A DNA stretch of 64,000 nucleotides, taken from positions 2,046,001-2,110,000 of the forward strand of contig NZ_CP021323.1 of assembly GCF_002155145.1 (NCBI RefSeq). Reading direction: 5' to 3'. A program made the position numbers and the translations under genes. This DNA is from Kushneria konosiri (lineage in GTDB: Bacteria; Pseudomonadota; Gammaproteobacteria; Pseudomonadales; Halomonadaceae). Position 1 is the first letter of the stretch. Every line of letters begins with the position of its first letter. The notes below the pieces were generated by a model. The model was not told the origin of the DNA. It ran no database searches and was given only the letters and a program-made list of their open reading frames with translations. Positions 28,102 to 39,078 of this stretch are shown here, piece by piece.

Positions 28102-28359
28102 ATGGCTCACAAGAAGGCCGCAGGTAGTACTCGTAACGGTCGCGATTCCGAGTCCAAACGTCTCGGCGTCAAGCTCTTCGGTGGTCAGGAAGCCTCTGCC
28201 GGCAGCATCATCGTTCGCCAGCGTGGCACTCGTTTCCACGCCGGTGAAGGCGTCGGCGTCGGTCGTGACTTCACTCTGTTCGCGCTTCGCGACGGTCAGG
28301 TGAAGTTCGAGACCAAGGGTCCGAAAAAGCGCAAGCACGTCAGCATCGTCTCCGCCTGA
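28102..28359 (+). CDS. rpmA: 50S ribosomal protein L27
   Basis: 85 residues, beginning [20 protein letters not shown], the flexible tail that reaches the peptidyl transferase centre. It carries no N-terminal extension of the cleaved Firmicutes type. AGGAGG precedes the start. A strong terminator follows, so the rplU-rpmA unit ends here. Confidence 0.98.
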   Translation: MAHKKAAGSTRNGRDSESKRLGVKLFGGQEASAGSIIVRQRGTRFHAGEGVGVGRDFTLFALRDGQVKFETKGPKKRKHVSIVSA

Positions 28360-28374
28360 GACCGCTGACTGCTC

Positions 28375-28404
28375 AAAAGCCCCGCTCAGGCGGGGCTTTT
28401 TTTT
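28375..28404 (+). terminator. Rho-independent terminator after rpmA
   Basis: AAAAGCCCCGC pairs with GCGGGGCTTTT around TCAG, followed by a run of eight T. Confidence 0.95.
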
Positions 28405-28553
28405 ATCATGTGGGTTCGTCGGCATGACAGACCCATGGGCGCTCGTATCCCGCCAGGCGTAATATGAACGCCATGAGATGGATCGATACGAAGTCCTTTG
28501 TTTTTTGATCATCGTTTTAGTAGACAGGGCGACGAGTCGCCGGGAGTAATGGC

Positions 28554-29756
28554 ATGCAGTTCGTCGATGAAGCCTCGATCACGGTGGAAGCCGGTAACGG
28601 TGGCAGTGGCTGCGTAAGTTTTCGCCGCGAGAAATTCGTGCCGCGTGGCGGGCCGGATGGCGGTGATGGCGGTCACGGCGGCAGTGTCATTCTGGTCGGT
28701 GACGAGTCGCTCAATACGCTGATTGATTTCAAGTTTCAGCGCTTTCACAAGGCGCCCAACGGCCAGCCCGGTCGCGGCAGTCAGATGAATGGCCGCAAGG
28801 GTGAGGATCTGATCGTGCAGGTACCGGTGGGCACGACCGTGATCGACGTCGAGACCCTTGAAGTCATCGGGGACATCACGGCCGTGGGTCAGGAGCTCAA
28901 GGTGGCACAGGGCGGTCGCCGCGGACTGGGCAATGTGCATTTCAAGTCCTCGACCAATCGGACGCCACGTCAGAGTGTGCCGTCAGGGGACGGCGAGCGT
29001 CGCGAACTGCGTCTTGAGCTCAAGCTGATGGCCGATGTTGGTCTGCTGGGCATGCCCAATGCCGGCAAGTCGACGCTGATTCGCTCCGTCTCGGCGGCGC
29101 GCCCCAAGGTGGCGGATTACCCTTTCACTACGCTGGTGCCCAATCTGGGCGTGGTCAAGCTGGGGATGCATGAGCACTTCGTCATGGCCGATGTGCCCGG
29201 GCTGATCGAGGGTGCCGCCGATGGGGCCGGGCTCGGACTTCGCTTTCTCAAGCATCTGACCCGTACGCGCCTTCTGCTGCATGTCATTGATGTGGCACCC
29301 TTTGATGAAAGTGATCCGGTCGAGTCGGCCGAAAAGATCATTCACGAGCTTGAGCAGTACTCTCCGACGCTGGCTGAAAGCCCGCGCTGGCTGGTGCTCA
29401 ACAAGTGCGATCTGGTCGATGATGATACGCGTGAAACGATGCTTGAGCGCATCGTCGAGCGACTGAGCTGGGAAGGGCCGATCTTTCGCATCTCTGCGAT
29501 TGCCGGGCAGGGGACCGATGAGCTGGTTCGGGCCGTACATCGCTGGCTGGTTGAGCAGCGCCGCCTCGAACAGGAAGACGAGGATTTTGCCGCCCGCACA
29601 CGTGCCGTACGCGAACGCATGGAAGCCGAGGCCGTTGCCCGCACCGAGGCGCGCATGGCGTTCATGGCCGGGCGCAAGCGCCGCGATGAAGATAATAGTG
29701 ACGATGACGACTTTGACGACGATGATTTCGATGTCGAAGTGGAATATCAGCCCTGA
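28554..29756 (+). CDS. obgE: Obg family GTPase
   Basis: 400 residues: glycine-rich Obg fold (1-158, [20 protein letters not shown]), a GTPase domain with GMPNAGKST (about 166-174), DVPGLIEGA and NKCD, and a charged C-terminal tail ending in runs of Asp/Glu. It binds the 50S subunit and links ribosome assembly and stress responses to GTP levels. GGGAG lies seven bases before the ATG. It is separated from rpmA by a terminator and followed by proB after 34 bases. Confidence 0.97.
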   Translation: MQFVDEASITVEAGNGGSGCVSFRREKFVPRGGPDGGDGGHGGSVILVGDESLNTLIDFKFQRFHKAPNGQPGRGSQMNGRKGEDLIVQVPVGTTVIDVETLEVIGDITAVGQELKVAQGGRRGLGNVHFKSSTNRTPRQSVPSGDGERRELRLELKLMADVGLLGMPNAGKSTLIRSVSAARPKVADYPFTTLVPNLGVVKLGMHEHFVMADVPGLIEGAADGAGLGLRFLKHLTRTRLLLHVIDVAPFDESDPVESAEKIIHELEQYSPTLAESPRWLVLNKCDLVDDDTRETMLERIVERLSWEGPIFRISAIAGQGTDELVRAVHRWLVEQRRLEQEDEDFAARTRAVRERMEAEAVARTEARMAFMAGRKRRDEDNSDDDDFDDDDFDVEVEYQP

Positions 29757-29790
29757 TTCCTGCCGGGCGTGATACCGGATCTGGAGAGCG

Positions 29791-30939
29791 ATGATGGAGC
29801 AGGCAGTAGCGGGCAGTCGCAGTCACACAACCCGACTGCGGCGCGTGGTGGTCAAGATTGGCAGTGCGCTGCTGACCAACGATGGGCGCGGGCTCGATGA
29901 GGCGGCCATCGGTGGTTGGGTGGATCAGCTTGCCGAGCTGCACAGGCGTGGCGTTGAAGTGGTGCTGGTCTCCTCCGGTGCCGTGGCGGAAGGCATGGTC
30001 AGATTGGGGTGGCAGGTGCGCCCGAGTGCGCTACATGATCTTCAGGCTGCTGCCGCCGTGGGGCAGACCGGGCTGGTGCGCAGCTATGAGGATAACTTTG
30101 CCCGGTTCGACATTCGCACCGCGCAGATTCTGCTGACCCATGATGACCTTTCCAATCGCAAGCGCTATCTCAATGCGCGTTCGGCGCTGCGCACCCTGAT
30201 CGGTCTGGGTGTGGTGCCTATCGTCAACGAAAACGATACGGTCGTCACCGATGAGATCCGCTTTGGCGACAATGACACCCTGGGTGCGCTGGTGGTCAAT
30301 CTGCTGGAAGCCGATGCGTTGATCATTCTGACCGATCAGGAAGGCCTTTATAACGCCGATCCACGCAAGGACGCCGATGCCCAGCTGATCAGCGAAGGCA
30401 AGGCCGACGATCCGCGTTGGGTGGCCGTGGCCGGTGACGGCGGCAAGCTGGGGCGAGGGGGCATGGCGACCAAGATTCGTGCCGCCCGTCTGGCGGCGCG
30501 CTCCGGCGCCCTTACCCTGATTGCCAGCGGGCGCCAGCCAAAGGTGCTGTCTCGCCTGCTGGAGGGCGAAGAGGTCGGTACGCTGTTGATGCCGGAGCAT
30601 GCGCCAATGACGGCGCGAAAGCGCTGGCTGGCCGGCCAGCTTCAGGTGCGCGGCACGCTGACGCTGGATCGGGGCGCCGTGGCGCGCGTTCGCCAGCGCG
30701 GCTCGAGTCTGTTGCCGGTGGGCGTGACGGCGGTGGAGGGTAATTTTCGCCGTGGCGACATGGTGCTGTGCGTCGATGGTGACGGTGAGCCGATCGCCAA
30801 GGGGCTGGCCAATTACGATGCTCAGGACACCAGCAGAATACTGGGGGTGCCGACCCATGACATCGTGGCGCATCTGGGCTATATCGAGGCGCCCGAACTG
30901 ATTCATCGTGACAACATGGTGATTCTCCACGACCCCTGA
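29791..30939 (+). CDS. proB: Glutamate 5-kinase
   Basis: 382 residues: an amino acid kinase domain (about 15-270, [12 protein letters not shown] and later [22 protein letters not shown]) and a C-terminal PUA domain (about 290-375). It phosphorylates glutamate, the first step to proline, which also serves as an osmolyte in halophiles. GGAG lies just before two successive ATGs (29791 and 29794); the second has better spacing. Probably co-transcribed with obgE. Confidence 0.97.
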   Translation: MMEQAVAGSRSHTTRLRRVVVKIGSALLTNDGRGLDEAAIGGWVDQLAELHRRGVEVVLVSSGAVAEGMVRLGWQVRPSALHDLQAAAAVGQTGLVRSYEDNFARFDIRTAQILLTHDDLSNRKRYLNARSALRTLIGLGVVPIVNENDTVVTDEIRFGDNDTLGALVVNLLEADALIILTDQEGLYNADPRKDADAQLISEGKADDPRWVAVAGDGGKLGRGGMATKIRAARLAARSGALTLIASGRQPKVLSRLLEGEEVGTLLMPEHAPMTARKRWLAGQLQVRGTLTLDRGAVARVRQRGSSLLPVGVTAVEGNFRRGDMVLCVDGDGEPIAKGLANYDAQDTSRILGVPTHDIVAHLGYIEAPELIHRDNMVILHDP

Positions 30940-31056
30940 TCAGGGGCTGGTATTGCGGTAAGGGCACTGCTAGAATGCCGCCTCTCTTGTGAAGGTGCCC
31001 GCCCAAGAGGCGCTTTTATCAAAATTTATCAACGTCAACACTCCAGGGAGTAGACG

Positions 31057-31323
31057 ATGGCCAATACCCGTCAGGCTCGCAAGCGCGCCGTCCAGTCCGA
31101 GCGCCGCCGCCAGAAAAATGCCAGCCAGCGTTCCATGGTGCGCACGCACATCAAGCGTGTTCTCAAGGCAATCAACACCGGCGACCACAGTGCTGCCATG
31201 GCCGAGTTCCGCGTGGCTCAGCGCGTCATCGACCGTATTGCTGACAAGCATGCCTACGACAAGAACCGTGCCGCTCGTACCAAGAGCCGTCTGAACGCGC
31301 GTATCAAGGCACTGGCTGCCTGA
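31057..31323 (+). CDS. rpsT: 30S ribosomal protein S20
   Basis: 88 residues, starting MANTRQARKRAVQSERRRQ, rich in Arg/Lys and helical, as expected for S20. GGGAG precedes the start. A TAGAAT box at 30971-30976 is a likely -10 for its own promoter, although the -35 is poor. A UUCG-loop terminator follows directly. Confidence 0.98.
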   Translation: MANTRQARKRAVQSERRRQKNASQRSMVRTHIKRVLKAINTGDHSAAMAEFRVAQRVIDRIADKHAYDKNRAARTKSRLNARIKALAA

Positions 31324-31361
31324 TAACAGGGAAACGCCCTGTTGTAGACAGCAGTACCTGC

Positions 31362-31387
31362 AAAAAACCGGCTTCGGCCGGTTTTTT
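31362..31387 (+). terminator. Rho-independent terminator after rpsT
   Basis: An 11-bp stem ending in six A and six T, AAAAAACCGGC with its complement, closed by a TTCG tetraloop. Confidence 0.95.
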
Positions 31388-31461
31388 GCGTATTTGGGCA
31401 ACGCTGCGATGAATGACAGCGATCATCATGTGGCCCTTTCCAGGTGGGGAGAACATATTTC

Positions 31462-33027
31462 GTGAGTGCTGAAGTGAGCGGCGCAAAGGGCGCCGGACTG
31501 CTGCGTTCGGGCATGGTGGTGGGCGTCATGACCATGCTGTCACGGGTGCTGGGATTGGCGCGCGATGTGGTGGTAGCGACGCTTTTTGGCGCCGGCAGCG
31601 GTGCCGATGCCTTTTTCATTGCGTTCAGGATTCCCAACTTTCTGCGCCGTCTGTTTGCAGAAGGGGCTTTTAACCAGGCCTTCGTACCAGTGCTGTCGGA
31701 ATATGCCTCCCAGCGTGAGCGCAAGGAAGTACGCGAACTGCTGGATGCCACCGCTGGAACGCTGGCAGTGATCCTGCTGGGCATTACGGTGCTGGCCGTA
31801 CTCTGCTCGCCCTGGCTGGTCTGGGTTTTCGCACCCGGGTTCCATGATGATGGTCATGGCAAACTGGCGCTGACCGCAGAGATGCTGCGCCTGACCTTTC
31901 CCTATCTGCTGCTGATCTCGCTGACGGCCTTCTCGGGTAGCGTGCTCAACAGCTACGGTCGCTTTGCCGTGCCGGCCTTTACGCCGGTGCTTTTGAATCT
32001 GTCGATGATCGGGGCGGCGCTGTGGCTGGCGCCGCTGCTGGATGTCCCAGTCATGGCACTGGCCTGGGGGGTATTGATTGCAGGTATCGCCCAGCTGCTT
32101 TTTCAGATCCCGTTTTTGATGCGGCTGGGGCTTTTGCCGCGATTGAAGCCCAACTTTCGCCATACCGGCGTGCGCCGCATCCTGCGTCTGATGGGACCGG
32201 CCATGTTTGGTGTGTCGGTCTCCCAGATCAACCTGCTGCTGGATACCGTGCTGGCGTCGGTATTGGTAGGCGGCAGTGTCTCCTGGCTTTACTACTCTGA
32301 TCGCCTGGTCGAACTGCCGCTGGGTGTCTTTGGTATCGCCATCGGTACCGTGATTCTGCCCGCCCTGTCGCGGCGGCATGCCAGCGATGACCCGACGCAT
32401 TTTGCCCGCATGATCGACTGGGGCATTCGTGCCGTGCTGCTGATCGGGCTCCCGGCAGCGCTGGCGCTGATCGTGCTGGCCGAGCCGCTGCTGATCACGC
32501 TATTTCACTATGGCGCAATGACTGATCACGATATCGTGATGTCCTCGCGCAGTCTGCGGGCCTACGCGCTGGGGCTTGTCGCCTTCATGCTGATCAAGGT
32601 GCTGGCGCCCGGCTATTACGCGCGTCAGGATACCAAAACGCCGGTCAAGATCGGCATCATTGCGATGATTGCCAACATGGCCTTCAACCTGATCCTGATG
32701 TGGCCACTGGCGCATGCGGGACTGGCGTTGGCCACGGCATTGTCGGCCTGGCTCAACGCCATGCTGCTGGGGCGTGGCCTCCTGCGGCGCGATGTGCTGC
32801 ATTTTCAGCCCGGCTGGGGACGCTTTGCGCTGCAGCTTCTGGTCGGCTGTGCACTGCTGGCCGGTGGGCTCTGGTGGTTTACACCCGATTGGCAACAGTG
32901 GCTGTCATGGGGCATCGAGCAGCGTCTTGCGGTATTGATGGGGCTGATTTTCGCGGCCATGGCGGTTTACTTTGCCTGGCTTGGAATTGCCGGTGTGCGC
33001 CTTCGTCATTTCAAACTGCGTGGCTGA
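31462..33027 (+). CDS. murJ: Lipid II flippase MurJ
   Basis: 521 residues from GTG at 31462 (GGGGAG ten bases upstream; an in-frame GTG at 31444 is possible). About fourteen helices, with the MurJ start RSGMVVGVMTMLSRVLGLARDVVVA and the cavity region FRIPNFLRRLFAEGAFNQAFVPV (about 50-72) containing the conserved arginines. It moves lipid II across the inner membrane for peptidoglycan synthesis. It precedes ribF, as in Pseudomonas. Confidence 0.96.
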   Translation: MSAEVSGAKGAGLLRSGMVVGVMTMLSRVLGLARDVVVATLFGAGSGADAFFIAFRIPNFLRRLFAEGAFNQAFVPVLSEYASQRERKEVRELLDATAGTLAVILLGITVLAVLCSPWLVWVFAPGFHDDGHGKLALTAEMLRLTFPYLLLISLTAFSGSVLNSYGRFAVPAFTPVLLNLSMIGAALWLAPLLDVPVMALAWGVLIAGIAQLLFQIPFLMRLGLLPRLKPNFRHTGVRRILRLMGPAMFGVSVSQINLLLDTVLASVLVGGSVSWLYYSDRLVELPLGVFGIAIGTVILPALSRRHASDDPTHFARMIDWGIRAVLLIGLPAALALIVLAEPLLITLFHYGAMTDHDIVMSSRSLRAYALGLVAFMLIKVLAPGYYARQDTKTPVKIGIIAMIANMAFNLILMWPLAHAGLALATALSAWLNAMLLGRGLLRRDVLHFQPGWGRFALQLLVGCALLAGGLWWFTPDWQQWLSWGIEQRLAVLMGLIFAAMAVYFAWLGIAGVRLRHFKLRG

Positions 33028-33091
33028 TGCCTGTGCGTTTGGCGCGGACAGCGCTATAATCGAAGGTTTATCACGGCGGGCAGCAGTGGGC

Positions 33092-34153
33092 ATGGAACTG
33101 ATCAGAGGGTTACATAATCTACGCCCCCGGCACCGGGGCAGTGTTGTCACCATCGGCAATTTCGATGGGGTCCATCTTGGTCATCGGGCCATTCTGGATC
33201 AGTTGAAGACACATGCCCGGGCGCATGATCTGCCGGCCGTGGTCGTGGTGTTCGAGCCACAGCCGCGGGAGTATTTCTCCGGTGATCAGGCGCCGCCTAG
33301 ACTCACCCGGCTGAGCGACAAGGTTCGCCTGCTGGGTCAGCATGGCGCTGATCGGGTGCTGTGCCTGCCCTTTAATCGTCGGCTGCGCGAACTGTCCGCG
33401 CGTGAGTTTGTCGACCGCGTCCTGATTCAGGGGCTGGGCATTCGCCATCTGGTGGTGGGGGACGATTTTCGCTTTGGCTGCGACCGTGCCGGTGACTTTG
33501 ATCTGCTCAGGACACTTGGCAAGCAGGCCGGCTTTTCGGTCGAACACACGCGCACCTTTCAGATCGGCGGTGAGCGAGTATCCAGTACACGCGTGCGGAC
33601 CCTACTGGCGTCGGGCAACTTCGAACAGGCCGAGCAGCTTCTGGGGCGCCCCTTTAGCCTAGAAGGCCGTGTGGTGAAGGATCGTCAGCTTGGGCGTACC
33701 ATTGGTGTTCCTACGGCCAACCTGCCCATGCTGCCGGGGCCGCTGGTATTACGCGGCGTCATGGCTGCAGTGACCCGGCTTGAAGATGGTCGTGAGGTGC
33801 CAGGTGTGCTCAACATCGGCTGGCGACCCACGGTCGGAACGCATCGGCCGGTTCTTGAAGTGCACCTTTTTGATTTTGATGAACCCCTGTATGGACAGCG
33901 TTTGATCGTCATGCCGTGCGCGAGACTGCGTGGGGAAGAGACCTTCGCGTCCATCGATGAACTCAAGCTCCGTATTCATCTCGATATTGATCAGGCGCGC
34001 GACTATTTCAAGCAACACGCTTTCCGGCAGCACGCTTCTGACGTTTCGGGCGCTACGCTCGACGCAGAAGGGGTGGATGCATCATTGCCTTCCTGTCGCT
34101 ACCCCATGGCCTCGGCGCCACTGGCGGCGGAACGCAGCAAACATGAACAGTGA
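33092..34153 (+). CDS. ribF: Bifunctional riboflavin kinase/FAD synthetase
   Basis: 353 residues from [16 protein letters not shown] at 33092. The N-terminal FAD synthetase domain has [12 protein letters not shown] (about 19-30) and SSTRVR (about 157-162); the C-terminal riboflavin kinase domain has [11 protein letters not shown] (about 202-212). It makes FMN, then FAD. The last 40 residues are an unconserved tail. The stop codon lies 17 bases before ileS, in the conserved ribF-ileS-lspA order. Confidence 0.96.
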   Translation: MELIRGLHNLRPRHRGSVVTIGNFDGVHLGHRAILDQLKTHARAHDLPAVVVVFEPQPREYFSGDQAPPRLTRLSDKVRLLGQHGADRVLCLPFNRRLRELSAREFVDRVLIQGLGIRHLVVGDDFRFGCDRAGDFDLLRTLGKQAGFSVEHTRTFQIGGERVSSTRVRTLLASGNFEQAEQLLGRPFSLEGRVVKDRQLGRTIGVPTANLPMLPGPLVLRGVMAAVTRLEDGREVPGVLNIGWRPTVGTHRPVLEVHLFDFDEPLYGQRLIVMPCARLRGEETFASIDELKLRIHLDIDQARDYFKQHAFRQHASDVSGATLDAEGVDASLPSCRYPMASAPLAAERSKHEQ

Positions 34154-34170
34154 CGGCTGACCATCAGGTT

Positions 34171-37005
34171 ATGAGCGACTACAAGCATACGTTGAATCTG
34201 CCCCATACCGATTTTCCCATGCGCGGCATGCTGCCCAAACAGGAGCCGGGTCGGGTTTCGCAGTGGCAGGATATGAATCTCTACCAGCGCCTGCGTGAGG
34301 CACGCGCCGGTGCCCCCCTGTTCGTGCTGCATGATGGCCCTCCCTATGCCAACGGCAGCATCCATATCGGTCACGCGCTCAACAAGATTCTCAAGGACAT
34401 CATCGTCAAGTCGAAGAACCTGGCAGGCTTTGATGCCCCTTACGTGCCGGGCTGGGACTGTCATGGCCTGCCGATCGAGCACAAGGTCGAAACGACCCAT
34501 GGCAAGCATCTGGAGCCTGAAAAGGCGCGTGCGCTGTGTCGCGAATATGCGAGCGCCCAGATTGAAACCCAGCTGACCGATTTCGTTCGACTGGGCGTGA
34601 TCGGCGACTGGGCACATCCCTATCGCACCATGGATTACGTCAACGAGGCCGGCGAGATTCGCGCGCTGGCCGACATGGTCAGGGCGGGGTTTGTCTTCAA
34701 GGGACTCAAGCCGGTCAACTGGTGTTTTGACTGTGGTTCGGCGCTGGCCGAAGCCGAGGTGGAATATCAGGACAAGCAGTCCGACGCCATCGATGTGGCC
34801 TTCCCGTTGGAGGATGCTGACAAACTGGCGCAAGCCTTCGGGCTGGAGACGCTGCCAAAGCCTGCCGCAGCGGTGATCTGGACCACCACGCCTTGGACCA
34901 TTCCCGCCAACCAGGCCCTCAACGTGCACCCGGATTTCACCTATGCGCTGGTCGATACCGGTGAACGTCTGCTGCTTCTGGCCGAAGAGCTGGTCGAGAG
35001 CTCTCTGGAGCGTTTTGGGCTGAGCGGTGAGGTGATTGCCACGACCACGGGCAGCGCGCTGGATCTGATCAACTTTCGTCACCCCTTTTATGACCGCCTG
35101 TCGCCGGTTTATCTGGCCGACTATGTCGAAAGTGAGGTGGGCAGCACCGGTATCGTGCATTCGGCACCGTCCTACGGGGTAGACGACTTCAATACCTGCC
35201 GCGCCCACGGCATGAGCTTTGACGAGATGCTCAACCCGGTGCAGGGCAACGGGGTTTACGTCGATGACCTGCCGTACTTCGGCGGCCAGATGATCTGGAA
35301 GGCCAACCCCAGCATCATCGAAAAGCTTGAAGAAGTGGGCGCGCTGATGGCGCATAAGCCCATCACCCACAGCTATATGCACTGCTGGCGCCACAAGTCC
35401 CCCGTGATCTATCGCGCCACCGCGCAGTGGTTCGTGGGGATGGATATCGCGGGGCAGGATGGCAAAACGCTTCGTGAGCGGGCCTTGGAAGGTATCGAGG
35501 CCACCCGGTTTACGCCGGGCTGGGGCAAGGCGCGTCTGCACAGCATGATCGCCAATCGCCCCGACTGGTGCATCTCGCGTCAGCGGAACTGGGGCGTGCC
35601 GATTCCGTTTTTCCTGCATAAGCAGACCGGAGAGCTGCATCCTCGTACCGTTGAACTCATGGAAGACGTGGCCCTGCGGGTCGAGAAAGAAGGCATCGAT
35701 GCCTGGTTCCGACTTGATGCCAGCGAACTGCTGGGCTCTGAGGCCAGTGATTATGACAAGGTGATGGATACGCTGGACGTCTGGTTTGACTCCGGCACCA
35801 CCCATCGCCACGTGCTGCGCGGCTCACATCCTCAGGGCCATGATAACGGCCCGCTGGCCGATCTCTATCTGGAAGGGTCGGATCAGCACCGCGGCTGGTT
35901 CCACTCCTCGCTTCTGACCGGTGCCGCCATCGACGGCCATGCGCCGTATCGTCAGCTTCTGACCCATGGTTTCACGGTAGACGCGCAGGGGCGCAAGCAG
36001 TCGAAGTCGCTGGGTAACGTGGTCGCGCCGCAGGCGGTCATGGACAAGCTGGGTGCCGATATTCTGCGCCTGTGGGTCGCCTCGACCGACTATTCAGGCG
36101 AGATGGCGGTGTCTGACGAGATCCTCAAGCGTACCGCCGACGTCTACCGTCGCATCCGCAATACCTCTCGCTTTCTGCTGAGCAATCTCAATGGCTTTGA
36201 TCCGGCGCGCGACATGGTGGCGTTTGACGACATGATCGCGCTGGACCGCTGGGTCATCGATCGCGCTGCGCTGCTTCAGACACGTATTGAAAAGGCGTTC
36301 GATGAGTATCGCTTCCGCGATGTCTATCAGCAGGTGCACGACTTCTGCGCCCGCGATCTGGGCGGTTTCTATCTCGACATCATCAAGGATCGTCAGTACA
36401 CCACCCAGCCCGATTCACTGGCGCGTCGCAGCTGTCAGAGTGCGCTGTATCACGTGATCGAGGCGCTGTCGCGCTGGATTGCGCCGATTCTCTCCTTCAC
36501 GGCCGAGGAGATCTTTGAGCATATTCCGGGTGAGCACGGCGACAGCGTACTGCTGGAGACTTATTACGAAGGTTTGGTCACGCTGCCGGAAGACGCCGCC
36601 ATGGGACGTGCCTTTTGGGATCGTGTCATTGAAGTCAAGCAGGCAGTCAACAAGCAGCTCGAGGATGCCCGTAACGAGGGCATCATCAAGGGCGCGCTGG
36701 ACAGTGAAGTCACCCTGTATGTGGATGATGAGCTCCATGCGTTGCTGTCGCGCTTCGAAGATGAGTTGCGCTTTGTGCTGATCACCTCCGAGGCGACACT
36801 CGCGCCGCTGAGTGAGGGCAGCGATGCTCGAACGACCGAGCTTGACGGTCTGAAGGTGGCCATCCGCCTGAGCGAGTTCGACAAGGACGAGCGCAGCTGG
36901 GAGCGTCGCGCCGACGTAGGCACTCATCCGGAACATCCGACGCTGTCGGCCCGCTCGATTGCCAACCTGCCGGGCGGCCCCGGTGAGGTGCGTCATCATG
37001 CCTAA
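34171..37005 (+). CDS. ileS: Isoleucyl-tRNA synthetase with degenerate C-terminal zinc finger
   Basis: 944 residues from [23 protein letters not shown] appears as HIGHALNK (about 68) and KMSKS as KQSKSLGN (about 610); the editing domain and anticodon-binding region are intact. In bacterial IleS the C-terminus ends in a four-cysteine zinc finger. Here residues 905-944 keep the surrounding sequence, but the cysteines are Asp906, Ser909, Ser926 and Ser929, and the usual CWH reads SWE. It charges tRNA-Ile in the cytoplasm. It overlaps lspA by eight bases. An upstream GTG at 34150 is less likely as the start. Confidence 0.96.
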   Translation: MSDYKHTLNLPHTDFPMRGMLPKQEPGRVSQWQDMNLYQRLREARAGAPLFVLHDGPPYANGSIHIGHALNKILKDIIVKSKNLAGFDAPYVPGWDCHGLPIEHKVETTHGKHLEPEKARALCREYASAQIETQLTDFVRLGVIGDWAHPYRTMDYVNEAGEIRALADMVRAGFVFKGLKPVNWCFDCGSALAEAEVEYQDKQSDAIDVAFPLEDADKLAQAFGLETLPKPAAAVIWTTTPWTIPANQALNVHPDFTYALVDTGERLLLLAEELVESSLERFGLSGEVIATTTGSALDLINFRHPFYDRLSPVYLADYVESEVGSTGIVHSAPSYGVDDFNTCRAHGMSFDEMLNPVQGNGVYVDDLPYFGGQMIWKANPSIIEKLEEVGALMAHKPITHSYMHCWRHKSPVIYRATAQWFVGMDIAGQDGKTLRERALEGIEATRFTPGWGKARLHSMIANRPDWCISRQRNWGVPIPFFLHKQTGELHPRTVELMEDVALRVEKEGIDAWFRLDASELLGSEASDYDKVMDTLDVWFDSGTTHRHVLRGSHPQGHDNGPLADLYLEGSDQHRGWFHSSLLTGAAIDGHAPYRQLLTHGFTVDAQGRKQSKSLGNVVAPQAVMDKLGADILRLWVASTDYSGEMAVSDEILKRTADVYRRIRNTSRFLLSNLNGFDPARDMVAFDDMIALDRWVIDRAALLQTRIEKAFDEYRFRDVYQQVHDFCARDLGGFYLDIIKDRQYTTQPDSLARRSCQSALYHVIEALSRWIAPILSFTAEEIFEHIPGEHGDSVLLETYYEGLVTLPEDAAMGRAFWDRVIEVKQAVNKQLEDARNEGIIKGALDSEVTLYVDDELHALLSRFEDELRFVLITSEATLAPLSEGSDARTTELDGLKVAIRLSEFDKDERSWERRADVGTHPEHPTLSARSIANLPGGPGEVRHHA

Positions 37006-37525
37006 GGGGCAATACGCACATGCGCGCTATACGCTGCGCTGGTGGTGGCTGTCGCTGGCCGTCATCGTGCTGGATCTGGGCGCCAAGGCGTGGGCAAGCA
37101 TGTCGCTTGCCTACGGCCGACCGGTTGAAGTGCTGCCCTTTTTCAATCTGACGCTTTTGCACAATACCGGGGCTGCCTTCAGCTTTCTGTCCGAGCATGC
37201 GGGCTGGCAGCGCTGGCTGTTTGCCCTGATCGCTATCGGTGCCGTCATTGCGCTGAGCATCTGGCTGGCTCGTCTCGAGCGCCATGACCGGCTCAATCAG
37301 GTGTCGATTTCGCTGATCATCGGCGGGGCCATCGGCAATCTGTTTGATCGGCTGGTGCACGGCTACGTGATAGATTTTCTATCCTTTCACTGGCAGGGCT
37401 GGTACTACCCGGCCTTCAATCTGGCCGATACGGCCATCACGCTGGGGGCGGTGGGCATTATCATCGCCTCTTTCAAGCGTGAGAAAAGCGACACTTCATC
37501 ATCGGAGCGTCATCATGAAGGATAA
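36998..37525 (+). CDS. lspA: Lipoprotein signal peptidase
   Basis: 175 residues with four membrane helices. The catalytic aspartates lie in GNLFDRL (about 120) and NLADTAI (about 143), and NTGAAFSFL near residue 55 is conserved. LspA cuts the signal peptide from diacylated prolipoproteins such as the BamD precursor encoded in this window. The ATG at 36998 overlaps the end of ileS by eight bases and has GAGG about nine bases upstream. Confidence 0.97.
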   Translation: MPKGQYAHARYTLRWWWLSLAVIVLDLGAKAWASMSLAYGRPVEVLPFFNLTLLHNTGAAFSFLSEHAGWQRWLFALIAIGAVIALSIWLARLERHDRLNQVSISLIIGGAIGNLFDRLVHGYVIDFLSFHWQGWYYPAFNLADTAITLGAVGIIIASFKREKSDTSSSERHHEG

Positions 37526-38000
37526 CTCTGTCGGCCATGGCGGCAGCGATACAGCGCTGGTGGCCGATGACAACATGACAATCGCCATCCATTTTACCCT
37601 GCGTCTGGAAGATGGCACCGAAGTGGACACTACCCGTGGCAAACGCCAGGCTGAATTTGTCTTCGGTGACGGCAATCTGCCGCCGGGGTTTGAAAAGCCG
37701 ATTCGGGGCATGCGGGTGGGGGAAACCCGCATGGTCGACGTGGCGCCGGAACATGCCTTCGGCCCCTGGAATCCCCAGAATGTGCAGATGCTCAAACGCA
37801 CCGATTTCGAAGATCAATCGTCACTGGAGGAGGGCGTGGTCATGTCCTTTGCCGACCCCACCGGTGGGGGGGAGTTGCCCGGGGTCATCAAGTCGGTGGA
37901 TGAGCGCCAGGTCGAAGTGGATTTCAACCATCCGCTGGCCGGACGCACCCTGAGCTTTGAGGTCGAAGTGCTCGACATCAGACCCGCCAGAACTCATTGA
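37515..38000 (+). CDS. fkpB: FKBP-type peptidyl-prolyl isomerase, SlpA type
   Basis: 161 residues from the ATG at 37515 (GGAG eight bases upstream), overlapping lspA by 11 bases. FKBP motifs HFTLRLEDGTEVDTT and PPGFEKPIRGMRVGE are present, followed by the inserted flap domain (FEDQSSLEEG to NHPLAGRTL) of the SlpA/SlyD group. It lacks the histidine-rich tail of SlyD. It catalyses proline isomerisation and chaperones folding in the cytoplasm. ispH follows after 97 bases. Confidence 0.95.
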   Translation: MKDNSVGHGGSDTALVADDNMTIAIHFTLRLEDGTEVDTTRGKRQAEFVFGDGNLPPGFEKPIRGMRVGETRMVDVAPEHAFGPWNPQNVQMLKRTDFEDQSSLEEGVVMSFADPTGGGELPGVIKSVDERQVEVDFNHPLAGRTLSFEVEVLDIRPARTH

Positions 38001-38097
38001 CCTCACTTCATGACGGGGTCGACCGATCCCGTCGCCGTTCGCCCATCAGGGGCCTGATGTGCGACACTGACACCATTATTCAATAGCGAGGTGGCCC

Positions 38098-39051
38098 ATG
38101 CAGATCAGGCTGGCCAATCCACGTGGTTTTTGTGCAGGCGTCGATCGCGCCATCGATATCGTCAACCGGGCGCTGGATGTGTTTGGCGCGCCGATCTATG
38201 TTCGTCACGAAGTGGTTCACAACCGCTACGTGGTAGATACCCTGCGCGAGCGCGGCGCCATTTTCGTCGAGGAGCTCGACGACATCCCCGATGACAACAT
38301 CGTCATTTTCTCGGCCCATGGCGTTTCGCGCGCCGTACAGCAGGAAGCCGAGCGCCGTGGTCTGCGCATCTTTGATGCCACCTGCCCGCTGGTGACCAAG
38401 GTCCATATGGAAGTGTTGCGCTACGCCAGACGTGGGCGTGAATGCATCCTGATCGGCCATGCCGGGCATCCGGAGGTCGAAGGTACCATGGGTCGTTATG
38501 ACGAAAGCCATGGCGGCGCCATCTATCTGGTCGAAGACGAAGCCGATGCCCGGGCGCTGAAGGTCAATGACCCCGAAAACCTGTCCTTTGTGACCCAGAC
38601 CACGCTGTCGATGGATGATACCTCGAAGGTCATCGACGCCTTGCGCGAGACCTTTCCGGCCATTCAGGGGCCGCGCAAGGACGATATCTGCTACGCCACG
38701 CAAAATCGTCAGGATGCCGTGCGCGAGCTGGCAGAACAGTGTGACGTACTGCTGGTGGTCGGTAGTGCCAACAGTTCCAACTCCAATCGTCTCGCCGAGC
38801 TGGCCGAGCGTATGGGGACACCGGCATGGCTGATCGACAATGCCGAGGCCATGCAGGGCGAATGGTTTGAAAACTGTCAGATCGTCGGTGTAACGGCGGG
38901 TGCCAGTGCCCCCGAAGTGCTGGTCAGAGGGGTGATCGATCGTCTCAAGGCGCTGGGCGGTCAGGAGCCCGAAGAGCTTGCCGGACGCGAAGAAACCATT
39001 ACCTTCTCCATGCCGAAGGAGCTGCGCGAGAAAGTCATCGCGAGCGTTTAA
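38098..39051 (+). CDS. ispH: 4-hydroxy-3-methylbut-2-enyl diphosphate reductase
   Basis: 317 residues. The three cysteines binding the iron-sulfur cluster are seen in GFCAGVDRA (Cys12), [11 protein letters not shown] (about 97) and [11 protein letters not shown] (about 198); the substrate motif TQTTLS is present. It makes IPP and DMAPP in the last step of the MEP pathway, supplying ubiquinone (ispB) and, here, a carotenoid gene just downstream. GAGG precedes the ATG. Confidence 0.97.
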   Translation: MQIRLANPRGFCAGVDRAIDIVNRALDVFGAPIYVRHEVVHNRYVVDTLRERGAIFVEELDDIPDDNIVIFSAHGVSRAVQQEAERRGLRIFDATCPLVTKVHMEVLRYARRGRECILIGHAGHPEVEGTMGRYDESHGGAIYLVEDEADARALKVNDPENLSFVTQTTLSMDDTSKVIDALRETFPAIQGPRKDDICYATQNRQDAVRELAEQCDVLLVVGSANSSNSNRLAELAERMGTPAWLIDNAEAMQGEWFENCQIVGVTAGASAPEVLVRGVIDRLKALGGQEPEELAGREETITFSMPKELREKVIASV

Positions 39052-39078
39052 CGGTCAACAAGCTTCGGGAGGCCCGGT

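Noticed and set aside
34099-35811. Long open frame on the minus strand opposite ribF/ileS (570 codons)
   Set aside because: It lies inside ileS, shows no recognisable domain, and is expected by chance in GC-rich coding DNA.
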